This document shows positions 25,215-35,372 of a stretch of DNA of 64,000 nucleotides, one piece after another (position 1 is the stretch's first letter; the number at the start of each line of letters is the position of its first letter). The translations under genes and the position numbers were made by a program. This DNA is from an uncultured Lachnospiraceae bacterium. Lineage in GTDB: Bacteria > Bacillota > Clostridia > Lachnospirales > Lachnospiraceae. Below the pieces are notes generated by a model. That model saw only the letters and a list, made by a program, of their open reading frames with translations, had not been told where the DNA came from and made no database searches. The stretch lies in assembly GCA_951801955.1 (NCBI GenBank), contig CATOOV010000004.1, positions 29,673 to 93,672 on the forward strand. Direction: 5' to 3'.

Positions 25215-27245
25215 TTACCCATTCCTCCTTAATCGGAAACGCTTTGATACATTTTGTAAATGCTCCGCCTGTTTATGCAATTTCTGGCTTGCTGTAGTGC
25301 TCTCATAACTTGCTTCCAGATTTTTTTGTGCAATGTCATTGATCTGTTCAATTTGTTCAGACATATTTGCCAATGAATCTTTCTGAACGGATACAGACCT
25401 CTCCAGCCGCTTTGTGATGTCAGCCATCTGGTTTGAAATATCTTCAATATCTCCAAACGTCTCTGCCGCCTGCTTAACATAAACCATGCCTTGTTCCACA
25501 GCATATTGAGAATTTCCAATAACCTCTGAAGCATGATGGGAAAATTCCGTACTCTGGGCGGCAAGCTCCCGAACTTCCGCTGCAACAACTGCAAATCCTT
25601 TGCCTGCTTCTCCAGCTCTGCCTGCTTCCACGGAAGCGTTTAGAGCCAGAAGGTTTGTCTGCAGTGCAATATCCTCCAACAAATGATTTACCTTCATAAT
25701 TTCTGCAGAATTTTCATTGATATCTTCCATAGCTTTCAGCAGGTTTTTCATATTTTGGCCACCAATATTCAAATGATTCTTAGCCTTATCCATCAGTTCC
25801 CCGGCAAACTTTGTGTTTTCATTTACTTCAATAATATTTTCGTCAATCGCCTTTGTCTCACCTGACAGAACCATCAGCGAATTAGACTGTTCCTCTGAAC
25901 CTGTATGTACCATGGAAGAACTCATAGAAACCGTCTTCGCCATAGTAAGCACTTCCAAAGAGGAATCCTGTACCGATTTCAACATTGCATTTAAAGACAC
26001 AATAATCTGATTCAAAGCTTTCCGAATCTGCACAAAATCTCCCCGAAATTCCCCTTCAATGGTCACATCAAAATTACCCTCTGAGAGATTGGAAAGAATC
26101 TCAGATAATTGGGAGATATACCTATTAATTTCTGTAATGGTATGATTCAGCTCTATAGAAAGTACCTGTGTCTCATCCTTTGTCTGGACAATCTCTGTCG
26201 GCGTCTTCAAATCACCCTTCGCCAACAATTCGATACGATTTGTAACAACTTTTAAAGAACGGCGGATTTTAGAAGAAAATCCTATAATTACAAGGATTGC
26301 CAGGACCAGAAGGAGAGCTGTAATGATAATCGCCACTATTGTACTATTGTGGGATGCTTGCATAAAATCACTGCGTGGTACAATAATTGACAAATACCAA
26401 TTCGTTCCATTGATTGGAACATATCCTGCCAACATTGTCTCTTTCCCTATTTCTAAAGTAGTCACCCCGGTCTCTCCTGAGATTACTTTATCCTCCAGTG
26501 CCTGGGAACCTGTAAATTCTGCCATATCTTCCTGTTTCAAGATCAATTCTTTATTCCGATGTCCCATAATCTGACCATCTGAATTGACAATAAATGCTTC
26601 TCCATTGGCGCTGATATTGATACTAGTAAGTACATCATTCAGAACATCATATTGATAACTTCCCACAAGATAATATAATAGTTCTCCTTCTTTGCTGCTG
26701 ATCGGGATTCCAACCGAAAGTTCCAGGTTGCCTTCACTGGAATCAATATCGTCTACTACTAAATTCTGCGTCTCTTCCAGTAGCGGGAACATTTTGCGTT
26801 CCTTCAAATCCTTGGGACATTCCTGATTTCCTACATAAAGTTCTCCTTTGGCATCGTACAAGCCCAGCCATACGAATTCAATCCCCGACTGTGCTTTATC
26901 CAACGCCTTTAATTTCTGCTTTTTTGAACTATTTACGTTGGTAATTACATCTTGATCACCAATCATAAAAATCCGGTCTGCCAGAACATGTATGTTGCCT
27001 TCCACACTCTGAGACGCCGTTTTCATCATAGACGGTAATACATTTGATAAAACAGTATCTGTCAGTGTTGTCATAGAACGAACCATCAATGAAACCAGTA
27101 CCGCCGATAACAACATGACAATCAGGATTGTAGTTGTCAATATTTTTCCACTAATGCTTCTTTTTGCCTTCAATTTCGTATTCCTGCCTTTCTTTTGATA
27201 TAGATTTGTCACCCACTCCTTACAGACACAGAGGTCGTCTCCCAT
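25215..27245 (-). CDS. Methyl-accepting chemotaxis protein with extracellular Cache domain
   Basis: 676 residues from ATG 27245; a TTG near residue 24 (LKAKRSISGKIL) is another start option. The first membrane helix (about 33-57) and the second (about 305-325) enclose a dCache-like sensor region. A HAMP domain follows, then the signalling coiled coil with the invariant tip QTNLLALNASVEAGRAGEAG. Senses ligands and controls CheA. It forms one transcription unit with the FMN-binding lipoprotein, which may feed redox or ligand information to it (inference). Confidence 0.95.
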   Translation of the reverse strand: MGDDLCVCKEWVTNLYQKKGRNTKLKAKRSISGKILTTTILIVMLLSAVLVSLMVRSMTTLTDTVLSNVLPSMMKTASQSVEGNIHVLADRIFMIGDQDVITNVNSSKKQKLKALDKAQSGIEFVWLGLYDAKGELYVGNQECPKDLKERKMFPLLEETQNLVVDDIDSSEGNLELSVGIPISSKEGELLYYLVGSYQYDVLNDVLTSINISANGEAFIVNSDGQIMGHRNKELILKQEDMAEFTGSQALEDKVISGETGVTTLEIGKETMLAGYVPINGTNWYLSIIVPRSDFMQASHNSTIVAIIITALLLVLAILVIIGFSSKIRRSLKVVTNRIELLAKGDLKTPTEIVQTKDETQVLSIELNHTITEINRYISQLSEILSNLSEGNFDVTIEGEFRGDFVQIRKALNQIIVSLNAMLKSVQDSSLEVLTMAKTVSMSSSMVHTGSEEQSNSLMVLSGETKAIDENIIEVNENTKFAGELMDKAKNHLNIGGQNMKNLLKAMEDINENSAEIMKVNHLLEDIALQTNLLALNASVEAGRAGEAGKGFAVVAAEVRELAAQSTEFSHHASEVIGNSQYAVEQGMVYVKQAAETFGDIEDISNQMADITKRLERSVSVQKDSLANMSEQIEQINDIAQKNLEASYESTTASQKLHKQAEHLQNVSKRFRLRRNG

Positions 27246-27345
27246 CTGATACCTACAAAACGGCCAAATGGTCAGAATGGGTTGCCCTTTGGGTATATAT
27301 TAATACAATACTTCCTTAAATTCAATCCTCAACTTCTTGAGTTTC

Positions 27346-27374
27346 TTGTTGTTTTCCGGTATACTTAAGATAAT
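27346..27374 (+). promoter_or_regulatory. Promoter of the decarboxylase-family gene
   Basis: TTGTTG (27346-27351), 17-base spacer, GATAAT (27369-27374), about 70 bases before the ATG at 27449. Confidence 0.55.
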
Positions 27375-27448
27375 AATGCAACTATTCCAAATACAGTTTT
27401 TTGCTTTTGGAAAGACATCCAAACCAAAGACCCCATAAGGAGCCGATT

Positions 27449-28951
27449 ATGTCAGAAATCAAATACAGTTGGCAGGATGACGCTGTCTTCCTTGACCAAA
27501 AATTGCAAAACTATTCCAAAGGTGCCCATTACCCATTTCACATGCCGGGACACAAACGCACACCCTTGGATTTTCCAAATCCCTACTCCGTTGATATTAC
27601 AGAAATCGATGGTTTTGACAACCTTCACTATGCCCAAGGGATTTTAAAAGAGGCACAAGATCGTGCCGCACAAATATATGGTTCAGAAGAAACCTTCTAC
27701 CTGGTAAATGGCAGTACTGCAGGTATTTTATCTGCCATCAGCACTGCGCTTCCCAGGCTTAGCACCCTATTGATGTCACGAAACAGCCACCGTTCTGCCT
27801 ACCATGCAGCCTATTTAAGAGGCTTAGAAACGGTCTACCTTCTGCCTGCTCCCACAAAATTCGGTATCTCCGGCTCTGTCTCTCCTGCACATGTGGCACA
27901 AGCACTGGAAGACCTGCCTCAAATTGCAGGAGTGTTTATCACCTCCCCCACCTATGACGGGGTGGTATCTGATATCCGTACCATAGCGGAAATTGTCCAT
28001 GCTTATGATCTGCCATTGATTGTGGATGAAGCACATGGCGCACATTTTCTATTTTCGGACTCCTTTCCAGACTCCGCCATTGACTGTGGGGCAGATCTGG
28101 TTATCCACAGCCTGCATAAGACCCTCCCATGCCTTACGCAGACAGCACTGCTGCATGTAAATTCTGACCGCATAGACAAAAACGCTTTAAAACGCTTTCT
28201 GTCTATCTATCAGACCAGTTCCCCCTCCTATCTGCTGATGGCGTCTATGGAACAATGTATGCGCTTTCTCAAGGAGGAGGGCGAGACAAAAATGTCAGAA
28301 TTTTCTTTAAGATTGAATACGTTTTACCAGCAGGCAAAATCTTTCAAGCACCTTACGGTATTTGACAAATCCACTTGCCAGCCGGAGGAATGCTTTGACC
28401 ATGACCCTTCCAAAATATTGATATCTGTGGGGGATTCTGGATTGACCGGAAAAAAATTATACCAGAAATTACTTCACAACTATCAGCTGCAAATGGAAAT
28501 GTGTACTGGACACTATGTAACCGCATTAACCAGCCTGATGGATACCTCCGACGGTTTCCGGCGGCTTTCCAGTGCCTTAAAAGAAATTGATGATTCCATC
28601 AAGGTTGCCCCCCAGCAATCCAAAACCAGCAATGTAATTATCCATGGTTCCAGAACCGGCGGTCGTACAAAGCTTTTAACCAGCAATGTAATATATCAAA
28701 ATCCCAAACCCCAGATGCCCATTGCACTTGCTATGGAACAGCCCTCAGAAGTCCTTTCCCTGAAAGCATCCACTGGACATATCAGCCAGGAATATGTTTA
28801 CCTTTACCCACCTGGAATCCCGTTGATCGCTCCTGGGGAAATACTTACTGGAAAACTGCTGGCGATTATAGAACAATGCCAAAAACATGGGCTGTCTGTG
28901 GAAGGTTTGAGTGATATGGCCAACCAATCAATCCAAGTAGTAAAACAGTAA
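27449..28951 (+). CDS. Orn/Lys/Arg decarboxylase-family PLP enzyme
   Basis: 500 residues from the ATG at 27449, 7 bases after AAGGAG. YPFHMPGHKRT near the start, FYLVNGSTAGILS, IVDEAHGAHF and HSLHKTLPCLTQ (PLP lysine) are the hallmarks of the Gram-positive SpeA/CadA-like group. The C-terminal domain has YPPGIPLIAPGE. The likely reaction is decarboxylation of arginine, lysine or ornithine to a polyamine or diamine; substrate cannot be told from sequence by eye. Monocistronic: its own promoter, and a hairpin terminator shared with the convergent chemoreceptor gene. Confidence 0.93.
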   Translation: MSEIKYSWQDDAVFLDQKLQNYSKGAHYPFHMPGHKRTPLDFPNPYSVDITEIDGFDNLHYAQGILKEAQDRAAQIYGSEETFYLVNGSTAGILSAISTALPRLSTLLMSRNSHRSAYHAAYLRGLETVYLLPAPTKFGISGSVSPAHVAQALEDLPQIAGVFITSPTYDGVVSDIRTIAEIVHAYDLPLIVDEAHGAHFLFSDSFPDSAIDCGADLVIHSLHKTLPCLTQTALLHVNSDRIDKNALKRFLSIYQTSSPSYLLMASMEQCMRFLKEEGETKMSEFSLRLNTFYQQAKSFKHLTVFDKSTCQPEECFDHDPSKILISVGDSGLTGKKLYQKLLHNYQLQMEMCTGHYVTALTSLMDTSDGFRRLSSALKEIDDSIKVAPQQSKTSNVIIHGSRTGGRTKLLTSNVIYQNPKPQMPIALAMEQPSEVLSLKASTGHISQEYVYLYPPGIPLIAPGEILTGKLLAIIEQCQKHGLSVEGLSDMANQSIQVVKQ

Positions 28952-28988
28952 ATTTTGTCATATAAGAATTTCCTATATGATAAAAAAT

Positions 28989-29090
28989 AGGGCTGCCTGA
29001 TTTAAGTAACCTCATACAAGATATTGAAAATTCCTATTGCAGAAAAACCATATCCTGTATGTATCATCCTAAAACGGGCAGTCCTATCTT
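28989..29090. terminator. Two-way terminator with nested hairpin
   Basis: AGGGCTGCC at the left pairs with GGGCAGTCCT at the right, with T- or A-rich ends on either strand; an inner ATATCCTGTATG block resembles the inner stem of the terminators at 59594 and 63545. It separates two convergent genes. Confidence 0.7.
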
Positions 29091-29097
29091 TTCCGTA

Positions 29098-30768
29098 TTA
29101 AATATTAAATTTATCCATTAAATTTACCATAGATTCCACTTGTGCCTTCTGTTCCTGGCTGACTGCCGCTGTTTCTTCGGAAGCCGCCGAGTTATTGTCT
29201 ACAATCTCTGAAACACGTCTTATATTTTCATTGATTTGATGCATACTCTCTACATCATCCGAAAGTATATGAGAAGTCATTTCCATTTTCTCTGTAGCCT
29301 CTTTCGCGCCCTGCATAACTTCATCCATACTCTTTGCCGTCTCGTCTGCAATCGCAATTCCCTTTTCTACGGCAAGAATGGTCCGTTCAATCAATTTATC
29401 TGTTTCACCTGCTGCTTTTGCGGACTGATCAGCCAATTCTTTCACCTGTCCTGCTACAATGGCGAAACCTCTTCCGGCTTCTCCAGCACGCGCCGCTTCG
29501 ATGGAAGCATTTAAGGATAACAAATTCGTTTGGGAGGCGATATCCTCGATGGTGCTCATAATTGCACCGATTTCTTCGGAACATTTGCTGATTTGTCCGA
29601 TCGCTTCCTTTAACTCCTGCATTTTGGCATTTCCAGCTACAAGGACATGACCTGCGTTGTTGGAAAGTTTCACAGTTTCCGCTGCTTCCTGTGCGCTGTG
29701 ATCCATACTTTGGTACATATTCTCCATCATGGTTACCAAATCAGATACTTTGCCTGCCTGTTCCGTACACCCTTCCGCCAAATCTACCGCCGCATAGGCA
29801 AGCTGGTCAGAACCGCTGTCAATTTGCTGGGAAACCTCCCGAATAGTGGTGAGGGTTTCGCGCATCTTTGCACTGATCTTAAGAAAAGATTCTTTAATCT
29901 GTCCAAATTCACCGACATATTCCTGTTCCATTGTAAAATTATAATCACCGTCTCCCATTCTCTCAAGAATATTGGAAACCTCCTGAATCATTCCGGTTAT
30001 ATTCCGTTTCATAAGGAAAATGGAACTTACCATCTTTCCAACTTCACTCTCATCTTCTGTCATTGTAAATTCTTCATCAAAATTACCTGCCGCCAATATG
30101 GTCATCTGCTCTGATACTTTTTTAATCGGGGATAACAGCTCTTCCCTGGAGAATTTTACAAGCTTTGATATCTCATAAACCACATACAGGAAAGAAAGGG
30201 CATACATGATTTCGACCACTGCCTGAAACAGTCTCAGCCTGACCTTCTCTGCATTTACACGTTTCTGAATTGTTGTAATCGCCTCATCTGTCAGAGAATT
30301 AATTTTCTTTACTGTATTTCCATAGTCCTGACCAAACACATACTCTCTTGCCTTTTCTGTATCTCCTTTTCCTGCAATCTCCATTGCCTTTTCTTCAAGG
30401 GGAACCAAATTATTGGAGAGTTCTGCAATCTGCTTCATACTCTCCCATTCCGATTTCGTAATGTGTTTTTTTTCCAATCCAGCCCATGCAGTTTCCCGGT
30501 TCTTATCCTCGTTAAGTTCTCTCATATAATCATCATAATACTGCTGTTCTCCAGTAGCTGCATACGCCTGCACAGCATATGTTAATGCCTTTGATGCAAG
30601 ACGGTACTGATTCAGGTATGTAGTGGTCTCTAATTCTTCATCTGTTACCCTTGTTACCCAAATATTCGTTCCAATTGAAAACAGCAGCAAGACTGCCCCT
30701 ATAACAACTGCGATTGTAGACTGTTTGACAATTCTTTTCAAGTGATACGATTGACTGTTTTTCTGCAT
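29098..30768 (-). CDS. Methyl-accepting chemotaxis protein with four-helix-bundle sensor
   Basis: 556 residues from the ATG at 30768, just after AGGGGGAAAG; an in-frame ATG at 30795 lacks a site. Two membrane helices (about 15-40 and 185-205) flank a helical periplasmic-type domain of the 4HB_MCP kind. HAMP then leads to the signalling domain with tip [20 protein letters not shown]. Upstream TTGACT-17-TAAGAT (around 30818-30846) is a candidate housekeeping promoter. Ligand unknown. Separate transcript from the other receptor. Confidence 0.95.
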   Translation of the reverse strand: MQKNSQSYHLKRIVKQSTIAVVIGAVLLLFSIGTNIWVTRVTDEELETTTYLNQYRLASKALTYAVQAYAATGEQQYYDDYMRELNEDKNRETAWAGLEKKHITKSEWESMKQIAELSNNLVPLEEKAMEIAGKGDTEKAREYVFGQDYGNTVKKINSLTDEAITTIQKRVNAEKVRLRLFQAVVEIMYALSFLYVVYEISKLVKFSREELLSPIKKVSEQMTILAAGNFDEEFTMTEDESEVGKMVSSIFLMKRNITGMIQEVSNILERMGDGDYNFTMEQEYVGEFGQIKESFLKISAKMRETLTTIREVSQQIDSGSDQLAYAAVDLAEGCTEQAGKVSDLVTMMENMYQSMDHSAQEAAETVKLSNNAGHVLVAGNAKMQELKEAIGQISKCSEEIGAIMSTIEDIASQTNLLSLNASIEAARAGEAGRGFAIVAGQVKELADQSAKAAGETDKLIERTILAVEKGIAIADETAKSMDEVMQGAKEATEKMEMTSHILSDDVESMHQINENIRRVSEIVDNNSAASEETAAVSQEQKAQVESMVNLMDKFNI

Positions 30769-30914
30769 AATCTTTCCCCCTGTATCTTTATTCATTGGTG
30801 AAATTGCCTATTTATATCTTACTTTATCCCTGTCAATCAGTCAAGTTCTACAATGAAAATCTGTATTAGATTTCCTTTATTTTTTTGATTTTCCTCAAAA
30901 TTACCCGCTCTTGG

Positions 30915-30942
30915 TAAACTTTCCCTCAAAAACAACCGATAT
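30915..30942 (+). promoter_or_regulatory. Sigma-28 (SigD/FliA)-like promoter
   Basis: TAAA (30915-30918), 16-base spacer, ACCGATAT (30935-30942), close to the TAAA-N15-GCCGATAA consensus of motility sigma factors. It points at the gene starting at 31036. Confidence 0.5.
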
Positions 30943-31035
30943 AACAGAAAATAGATTTTAGCACAGGTAAAGGGAATTACCGGCAGGAACATAGGAAATC
31001 AAAAACACAACCTGCATTTCAAGGAGGATGATCAC

Positions 31036-31836
31036 ATGGGTTTGTTGAGTATTGGGGGTAGCATTTCTACAACGATACCCTTAAAAAACAGAGATGGGAG
31101 CAGCGCCGGTTCCATCAAAATATCAAAAAACGATAAGAAAAAAAAGAAACGCCTGCAATATAGTTTTAAGTCAATTTCATCCCAGATTATGATGACAAAG
31201 ACATCTAACAGCGCAAGCCAGGTATTAACCAAAGCCCGCGGGAAAGTCGCCATGCTCCAACGAAACCTGGATAATGACGACTATGACGATACCGAATTAA
31301 GACATGCTATTATACATGCAAAGAAAATGGAGCGCATTGCCAAAAAACGGATGAAGCATTTAATGGAAGAGGAAAATGCAAAACAGCAAAAGAACATGCC
31401 AATCCAAGATTGTGAGAGCGGCGTGCCTGAGCTGCCCGACCAGGAACAGGAAGAGCTGGAAATGAACGAAGAGGAATTACGGCAGCTTATGGAAGAACTT
31501 CAGCAGCTTATGAATGAATCTATGACAGAATTGATCGACGAGACTGGGCTGGAAGACTTGGCAGATGAACTTGTCACAGCCAGCCAGCAGGATATGGCGC
31601 CAGAAGATCTGGAACAGCTAAAAAAACGGCACAGATCGGATGAACTACGGCAGATTATGGAAGCCGATATGAAATATTTGAAAGCCATGATCAGTAAACT
31701 GGAAAAAGACCAGCAAGATATTGGAAATAACATTCCCAGCGGCGTTACCCTGGAAATTTCTGGATTACAGATGCCTGTCCAGGCAACGCAGGCGCCAATT
31801 ACACCAGAAGGAATCAATGTAGACCTCATGTTGTAA
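31036..31836 (+). CDS. Uncharacterised coiled-coil protein, possibly in the motility regulon
   Basis: 266 residues; ATG is 8 bases after AAGGAGG. No signal peptide or membrane segment. A Lys-rich basic block (DKKKKKR, about 33-39) and SQVLTKARGKVAMLQRNL lead to long charged helices rich in Glu and Met (EMNEEELRQLMEELQQLMNE) and a Pro/Gly C-terminal tail ending NVDLML. I recognise no family, although such proteins seem typical of Lachnospiraceae. The sigma-28-like promoter and the adjacent divergent chemoreceptor hint at a motility link (inference). Confidence 0.8.
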   Translation: MGLLSIGGSISTTIPLKNRDGSSAGSIKISKNDKKKKKRLQYSFKSISSQIMMTKTSNSASQVLTKARGKVAMLQRNLDNDDYDDTELRHAIIHAKKMERIAKKRMKHLMEEENAKQQKNMPIQDCESGVPELPDQEQEELEMNEEELRQLMEELQQLMNESMTELIDETGLEDLADELVTASQQDMAPEDLEQLKKRHRSDELRQIMEADMKYLKAMISKLEKDQQDIGNNIPSGVTLEISGLQMPVQATQAPITPEGINVDLML

Positions 31837-31872
31837 TTTACAGGCATAGATTTTCTATATTATATGAAAACG

Positions 31873-31970
31873 GGGCTGTAGCAAAATATAAGAATTCCAC
31901 AACATATAGTTACCAATAGCAAATATCTGTACTATATGCTGTGGAAATTTCTTATTTTGCGACAACCCCA
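31873..31970. repeat. Long hairpin repeat (GCAAAATA...TATTTTGC family), copy 1
   Basis: A 98-bp near-palindrome: GGGGCTGTAGCAAAATA at one end and TATTTTGCGACAACCCC at the other, with CATATAGT/ACTATATG inside. It lies between convergent genes and stops at the fumarase stop codon. A second copy is at 59713-59815. Confidence 0.85.
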
Positions 31971-32588
31971 TTATATTTGTGCATACTCTTGTATTGCTGT
32001 CTCATACAGATTATTCCCTTCACTGTCAATCACGACAATCACAGGAAATTCCTCTACTTGAAGCTTTAAGACTGCCTCTGCTCCCAAATCTCCATAGCAG
32101 ACAAGCTCCGAATGTGTAATACATTTTGACAAAAGCGCTCCTGCGCCACCCACTGCCGCAAAATATACGGCATGGTTGCGGATCATGGCATCCACAACTT
32201 CCTGGGTTCGTTTTCCTTTGCCGATCATTGCTTTCTGTCCTAAATCCAGCAGGCGGGGCGCATATCTATCCATACGGCTTGCCGTGGTAGGTCCGGCGGA
32301 ACCAATGGGGCGCCCCGCCCTTGCCGGGGAAGGACCCATATAATATATGGCGGCATTTTCCAAAGGAAAGGGCAGCGCATCTGTAATTTTTTTCACAGGC
32401 TCCCCCCTTTTTAACGTCTCCCTCTCTTCCTGTGTCAAAGCCGTTTCCACCTCATCCAACATCTCTGCCAAACGCTTATGCGCCGCATCCCTTGCCACAT
32501 AAATAGTTCCTGAAATATATACATAATCCCCAGCATGAAGTCCTTTTGTGATTTCTGCAGTGATTGGTGTAGAAATATGTTTATCCAT
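31971..32588 (-). CDS. ttdB: Class I fumarate hydratase, beta (C-terminal) subunit
   Basis: 205 residues. The swivelling subunit of the two-part [4Fe-4S] fumarase (or L-tartrate dehydratase; these are hard to tell apart). ISGTIYVARDAAHKR and YYMGPSPARAGRPIGSAGPT are family hallmarks, followed by VVDAMIRNHAVYFAAVGGAG. It lies 43 bp after the alpha-subunit gene on the same strand. Converts fumarate to malate, probably in an incomplete TCA pathway. Confidence 0.92.
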   Translation of the reverse strand: MDKHISTPITAEITKGLHAGDYVYISGTIYVARDAAHKRLAEMLDEVETALTQEERETLKRGEPVKKITDALPFPLENAAIYYMGPSPARAGRPIGSAGPTTASRMDRYAPRLLDLGQKAMIGKGKRTQEVVDAMIRNHAVYFAAVGGAGALLSKCITHSELVCYGDLGAEAVLKLQVEEFPVIVVIDSEGNNLYETAIQEYAQI

Positions 32589-32631
32589 AATAGCCTCCTG
32601 TTTGATTCCTTATGTAAACGCTGACAGTTTC

Positions 32632-33477
32632 TTAAATTGTGCGCACCACATGCCGATTTACATGGCAGCAGATATTGACGGCAACTGGAAGCCCTGCAAT
32701 ATGGGTAGGATAAGTGTTGATATTGACAGCAAGCGCCGTGGTCGTCCCGCCCAACCCCCCAGGTCCGATTCCCAGGCGATTCACTTTTTGAAGCATTTCC
32801 TGCTCCAATTCTTTCACATAAGGAATGGATGAAGGTTCATCTACCGGTCTAGTCAATGCATATTTTGCAAGAAGCGCACATTTTTCAAAGGTACCGCCAA
32901 TTCCAACGCCTATTACCATAGGAGGGCAGGCATTCGGTCCTGCATCTTTTACCGCCGTTAAAATTGCCTCCTTCACGCCCTCTATGCCGTCTGCCGGTTT
33001 TAGCATAAATACCCGGCTCATATTCTCACTGCCAAACCCTTTGGGCGCTAGGGTAAGTTTCACTTTATCTCCTTTTACGATCGAGTAGTGGATCACTGCC
33101 GGCGTATTGTCCTTGGTATTTTCCCTTAAAATGGGATCACTTACCACAGATTTACGCAAGAATCCGTCTGCATATCCCTGCCGTACCCCCTCATTGATTG
33201 CATCCTCCAAAAAACCGCCTTCCAAATGGACCTCCTGCCCGATCTCTGCAAAAATCACTGCCATCCCAGTATCTTGGCAAATTGGTATCATTTCCTGCCC
33301 GGCAATGGCAAGGTTTTCCTGAAGCTGATTTAATATTTTCTTTCCCAGGACTGACTGCTCTGTGTCCTGTGCATGTTTCAAAGCCTGATCCATATCCGGG
33401 GACAGATAATGATTGGCTTCGATACACATTTCCCGGATATGTTTTGTGATTTCTTCTGTTGATACTGTACGAATCAT
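32632..33477 (-). CDS. ttdA: Class I fumarate hydratase, alpha (N-terminal) subunit
   Basis: 281 residues from the ATG at 33477, 7 bases after GAAGGAG; an ATG at 33483 is too close to the site. Cluster-ligand segments are PICQDTGMAVIF, DAGPNACPPMVIGVGIGG and FEKCALLAKYAL. It works with the beta subunit just downstream. No other central-metabolism gene is linked. Confidence 0.93.
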   Translation of the reverse strand: MIRTVSTEEITKHIREMCIEANHYLSPDMDQALKHAQDTEQSVLGKKILNQLQENLAIAGQEMIPICQDTGMAVIFAEIGQEVHLEGGFLEDAINEGVRQGYADGFLRKSVVSDPILRENTKDNTPAVIHYSIVKGDKVKLTLAPKGFGSENMSRVFMLKPADGIEGVKEAILTAVKDAGPNACPPMVIGVGIGGTFEKCALLAKYALTRPVDEPSSIPYVKELEQEMLQKVNRLGIGPGGLGGTTTALAVNINTYPTHIAGLPVAVNICCHVNRHVVRTI

Positions 33478-33665
33478 GATCATTCTCCTTCATGTTAAAC
33501 TTTTATTGCCAATGTTTTGAATCTCTTTTCTTTCATTATACAAAAGACTGCTTCCGTTTACAATAAAATTTCTTTTTCGATACCCAGGCGCCCCGTTATG
33601 CCATTCGTCTTGTCACAAGGTATGCCTGCAAATCCATATTATTCCATTTAGTGGATATCCCTTTC

Positions 33666-35372
33666 CTAATACGATGAAAAATATTTTTTTGCCGCCTTTT
33701 TTGCAAGGTACTTTGAACAGTGGAATGTTCTGGCATCCATGTCCTTTGTCTTCTCCAATATCATATGGAGCCGATAATTTAACAAGCAGCGTTTGCAGCA
33801 CTGCACCTTTGAATACCTGGCGTCATCCGTCCCATAAAACCAGTTCCCCTCATAGACATAGTAATCGTATTCCTTCACATAGGTGTTCTGGCGGTTACAG
33901 TTTTTATGGGGAAATTGATATCGGCTCCATACTGGCGCTGCATCCATGGAGAGCCTGGTCAGATACTCTAAATCATGGAAACTAATCTCCTGCCCCATCT
34001 TGGCAAAATTGTATTCTGCAACTATGGCGTCTGGTTTGCAAAATGAAAAAGTTACGTAAAAAATTGTAACAACCATCATACAATAGCGGAACAAATCAAA
34101 TTTGGGTTTTAGCACCGTAATTATAACGCCAGCCATCAATACGGAAAGCATACCAAGGAACCACAAGACAAGCAACCGAAGAAAACTCAAATGATATGTG
34201 CTGATATACAAAACCATTCGGAAGATACTGGAAGCTATCATAATATAAGTACAGCCCGAACAGAGCAAAAGCATAGTTTTTAATATTTTATTTTCCTCAA
34301 AAATAGCAAGACAAAACAAAACCAAAACTAAATTAAAGATACACACAAACAAAAGTTGGAAAAATCCCTGGTGGGCATATTCCGCATAGGTATAGCCCTC
34401 TGGCAGCAATAACCCTCCAGTGAATAGGAAGATCAACTGGATAGCGCAAAAAACCACATATACCGCCGTAATCATAGACAGAAACGTAATCGCAATGACT
34501 GGATTCTTTTTTGCTCCTCTTTCCTCCCATTCTGGCATATTATTCAGTGTCAGTGCAGACAAGAAACTGTAAATGCCAAAAAATCCTAACAGGATAAGCA
34601 GCACCACCAGAAAAACATTTGGTGAAAAGATAACCTGGGAAAACAACTTATAACAGATCTCGCCCACAACTCTGGAAAAGATTTGGTCTGCACTGCTTAA
34701 GAGGGTAATCACCACTGCCACCATAGGAAGCCCGATTAAAATGCCAATAAAAATAAAATTTCTGTTCTTATTCTTTTTCTCTGCCCTTTTATATTTTTGC
34801 AGATAATTCGCCAGATGAATGAAGGGGCTAGCCAACTCTGGTATCATATTCAGATACAAAAACAGTAAATTTACCAGGTACTGTCCAAAATTCCAATTGT
34901 TACCATAATACGCCTGGCGCAGCATAAATACTGTAATCAACAAAAGAATGCCTACCGTATTAAAGAATATCACAAAGAGATTGGTCGTCAAAAACGTGCT
35001 GATTCCCAGCAAAAGGCATCCGCCTACGTACCACCAATTAGGCTTTTTCCACAGGATTTTACTTTTTTTTAGGAATAATCCACAGACAACCAACGTTGCA
35101 GCCGTAATCAGTGGAAAGGTAATTCCGACAAAGTTCCGGTAAAATGCAATGGCAAAGCAAATACTGTAAATTGCCGCCATCCCCAGAAAATATGGGGTAT
35201 TGTCCCTCAAAACGGGATTTATCGGCTTTCGGAGCTTCTGGGCTCCTCCATTTTGTATTACTAAGGTCTTCTGCATTCCTGGAACTTCTTGCTGCCTCCA
35301 TTCTCCCTGCGGGGCCTTCTGCCCCCCTGGCACTTTATGTTCCTGATTATTTAAATTTTCATTCTGCTGCAT
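33666..35372 (-). CDS. DUF4173 polytopic membrane protein
   Basis: 568 residues. A Gln/Pro-rich cytoplasmic N-terminus (1-50) is followed by about eleven hydrophobic segments and a soluble C-terminal part of about 120 residues rich in Tyr, Cys and Lys. YAEYAHQGFFQLLFVCIFNL is the DUF4173 signature. Function unknown. The start overlaps the end of the HTH gene by 14 bases, so this gene is probably third in an HTH-controlled operon with DUF2975. Confidence 0.88.
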   Translation of the reverse strand: MQQNENLNNQEHKVPGGQKAPQGEWRQQEVPGMQKTLVIQNGGAQKLRKPINPVLRDNTPYFLGMAAIYSICFAIAFYRNFVGITFPLITAATLVVCGLFLKKSKILWKKPNWWYVGGCLLLGISTFLTTNLFVIFFNTVGILLLITVFMLRQAYYGNNWNFGQYLVNLLFLYLNMIPELASPFIHLANYLQKYKRAEKKNKNRNFIFIGILIGLPMVAVVITLLSSADQIFSRVVGEICYKLFSQVIFSPNVFLVVLLILLGFFGIYSFLSALTLNNMPEWEERGAKKNPVIAITFLSMITAVYVVFCAIQLIFLFTGGLLLPEGYTYAEYAHQGFFQLLFVCIFNLVLVLFCLAIFEENKILKTMLLLCSGCTYIMIASSIFRMVLYISTYHLSFLRLLVLWFLGMLSVLMAGVIITVLKPKFDLFRYCMMVVTIFYVTFSFCKPDAIVAEYNFAKMGQEISFHDLEYLTRLSMDAAPVWSRYQFPHKNCNRQNTYVKEYDYYVYEGNWFYGTDDARYSKVQCCKRCLLNYRLHMILEKTKDMDARTFHCSKYLAKKAAKKYFSSY

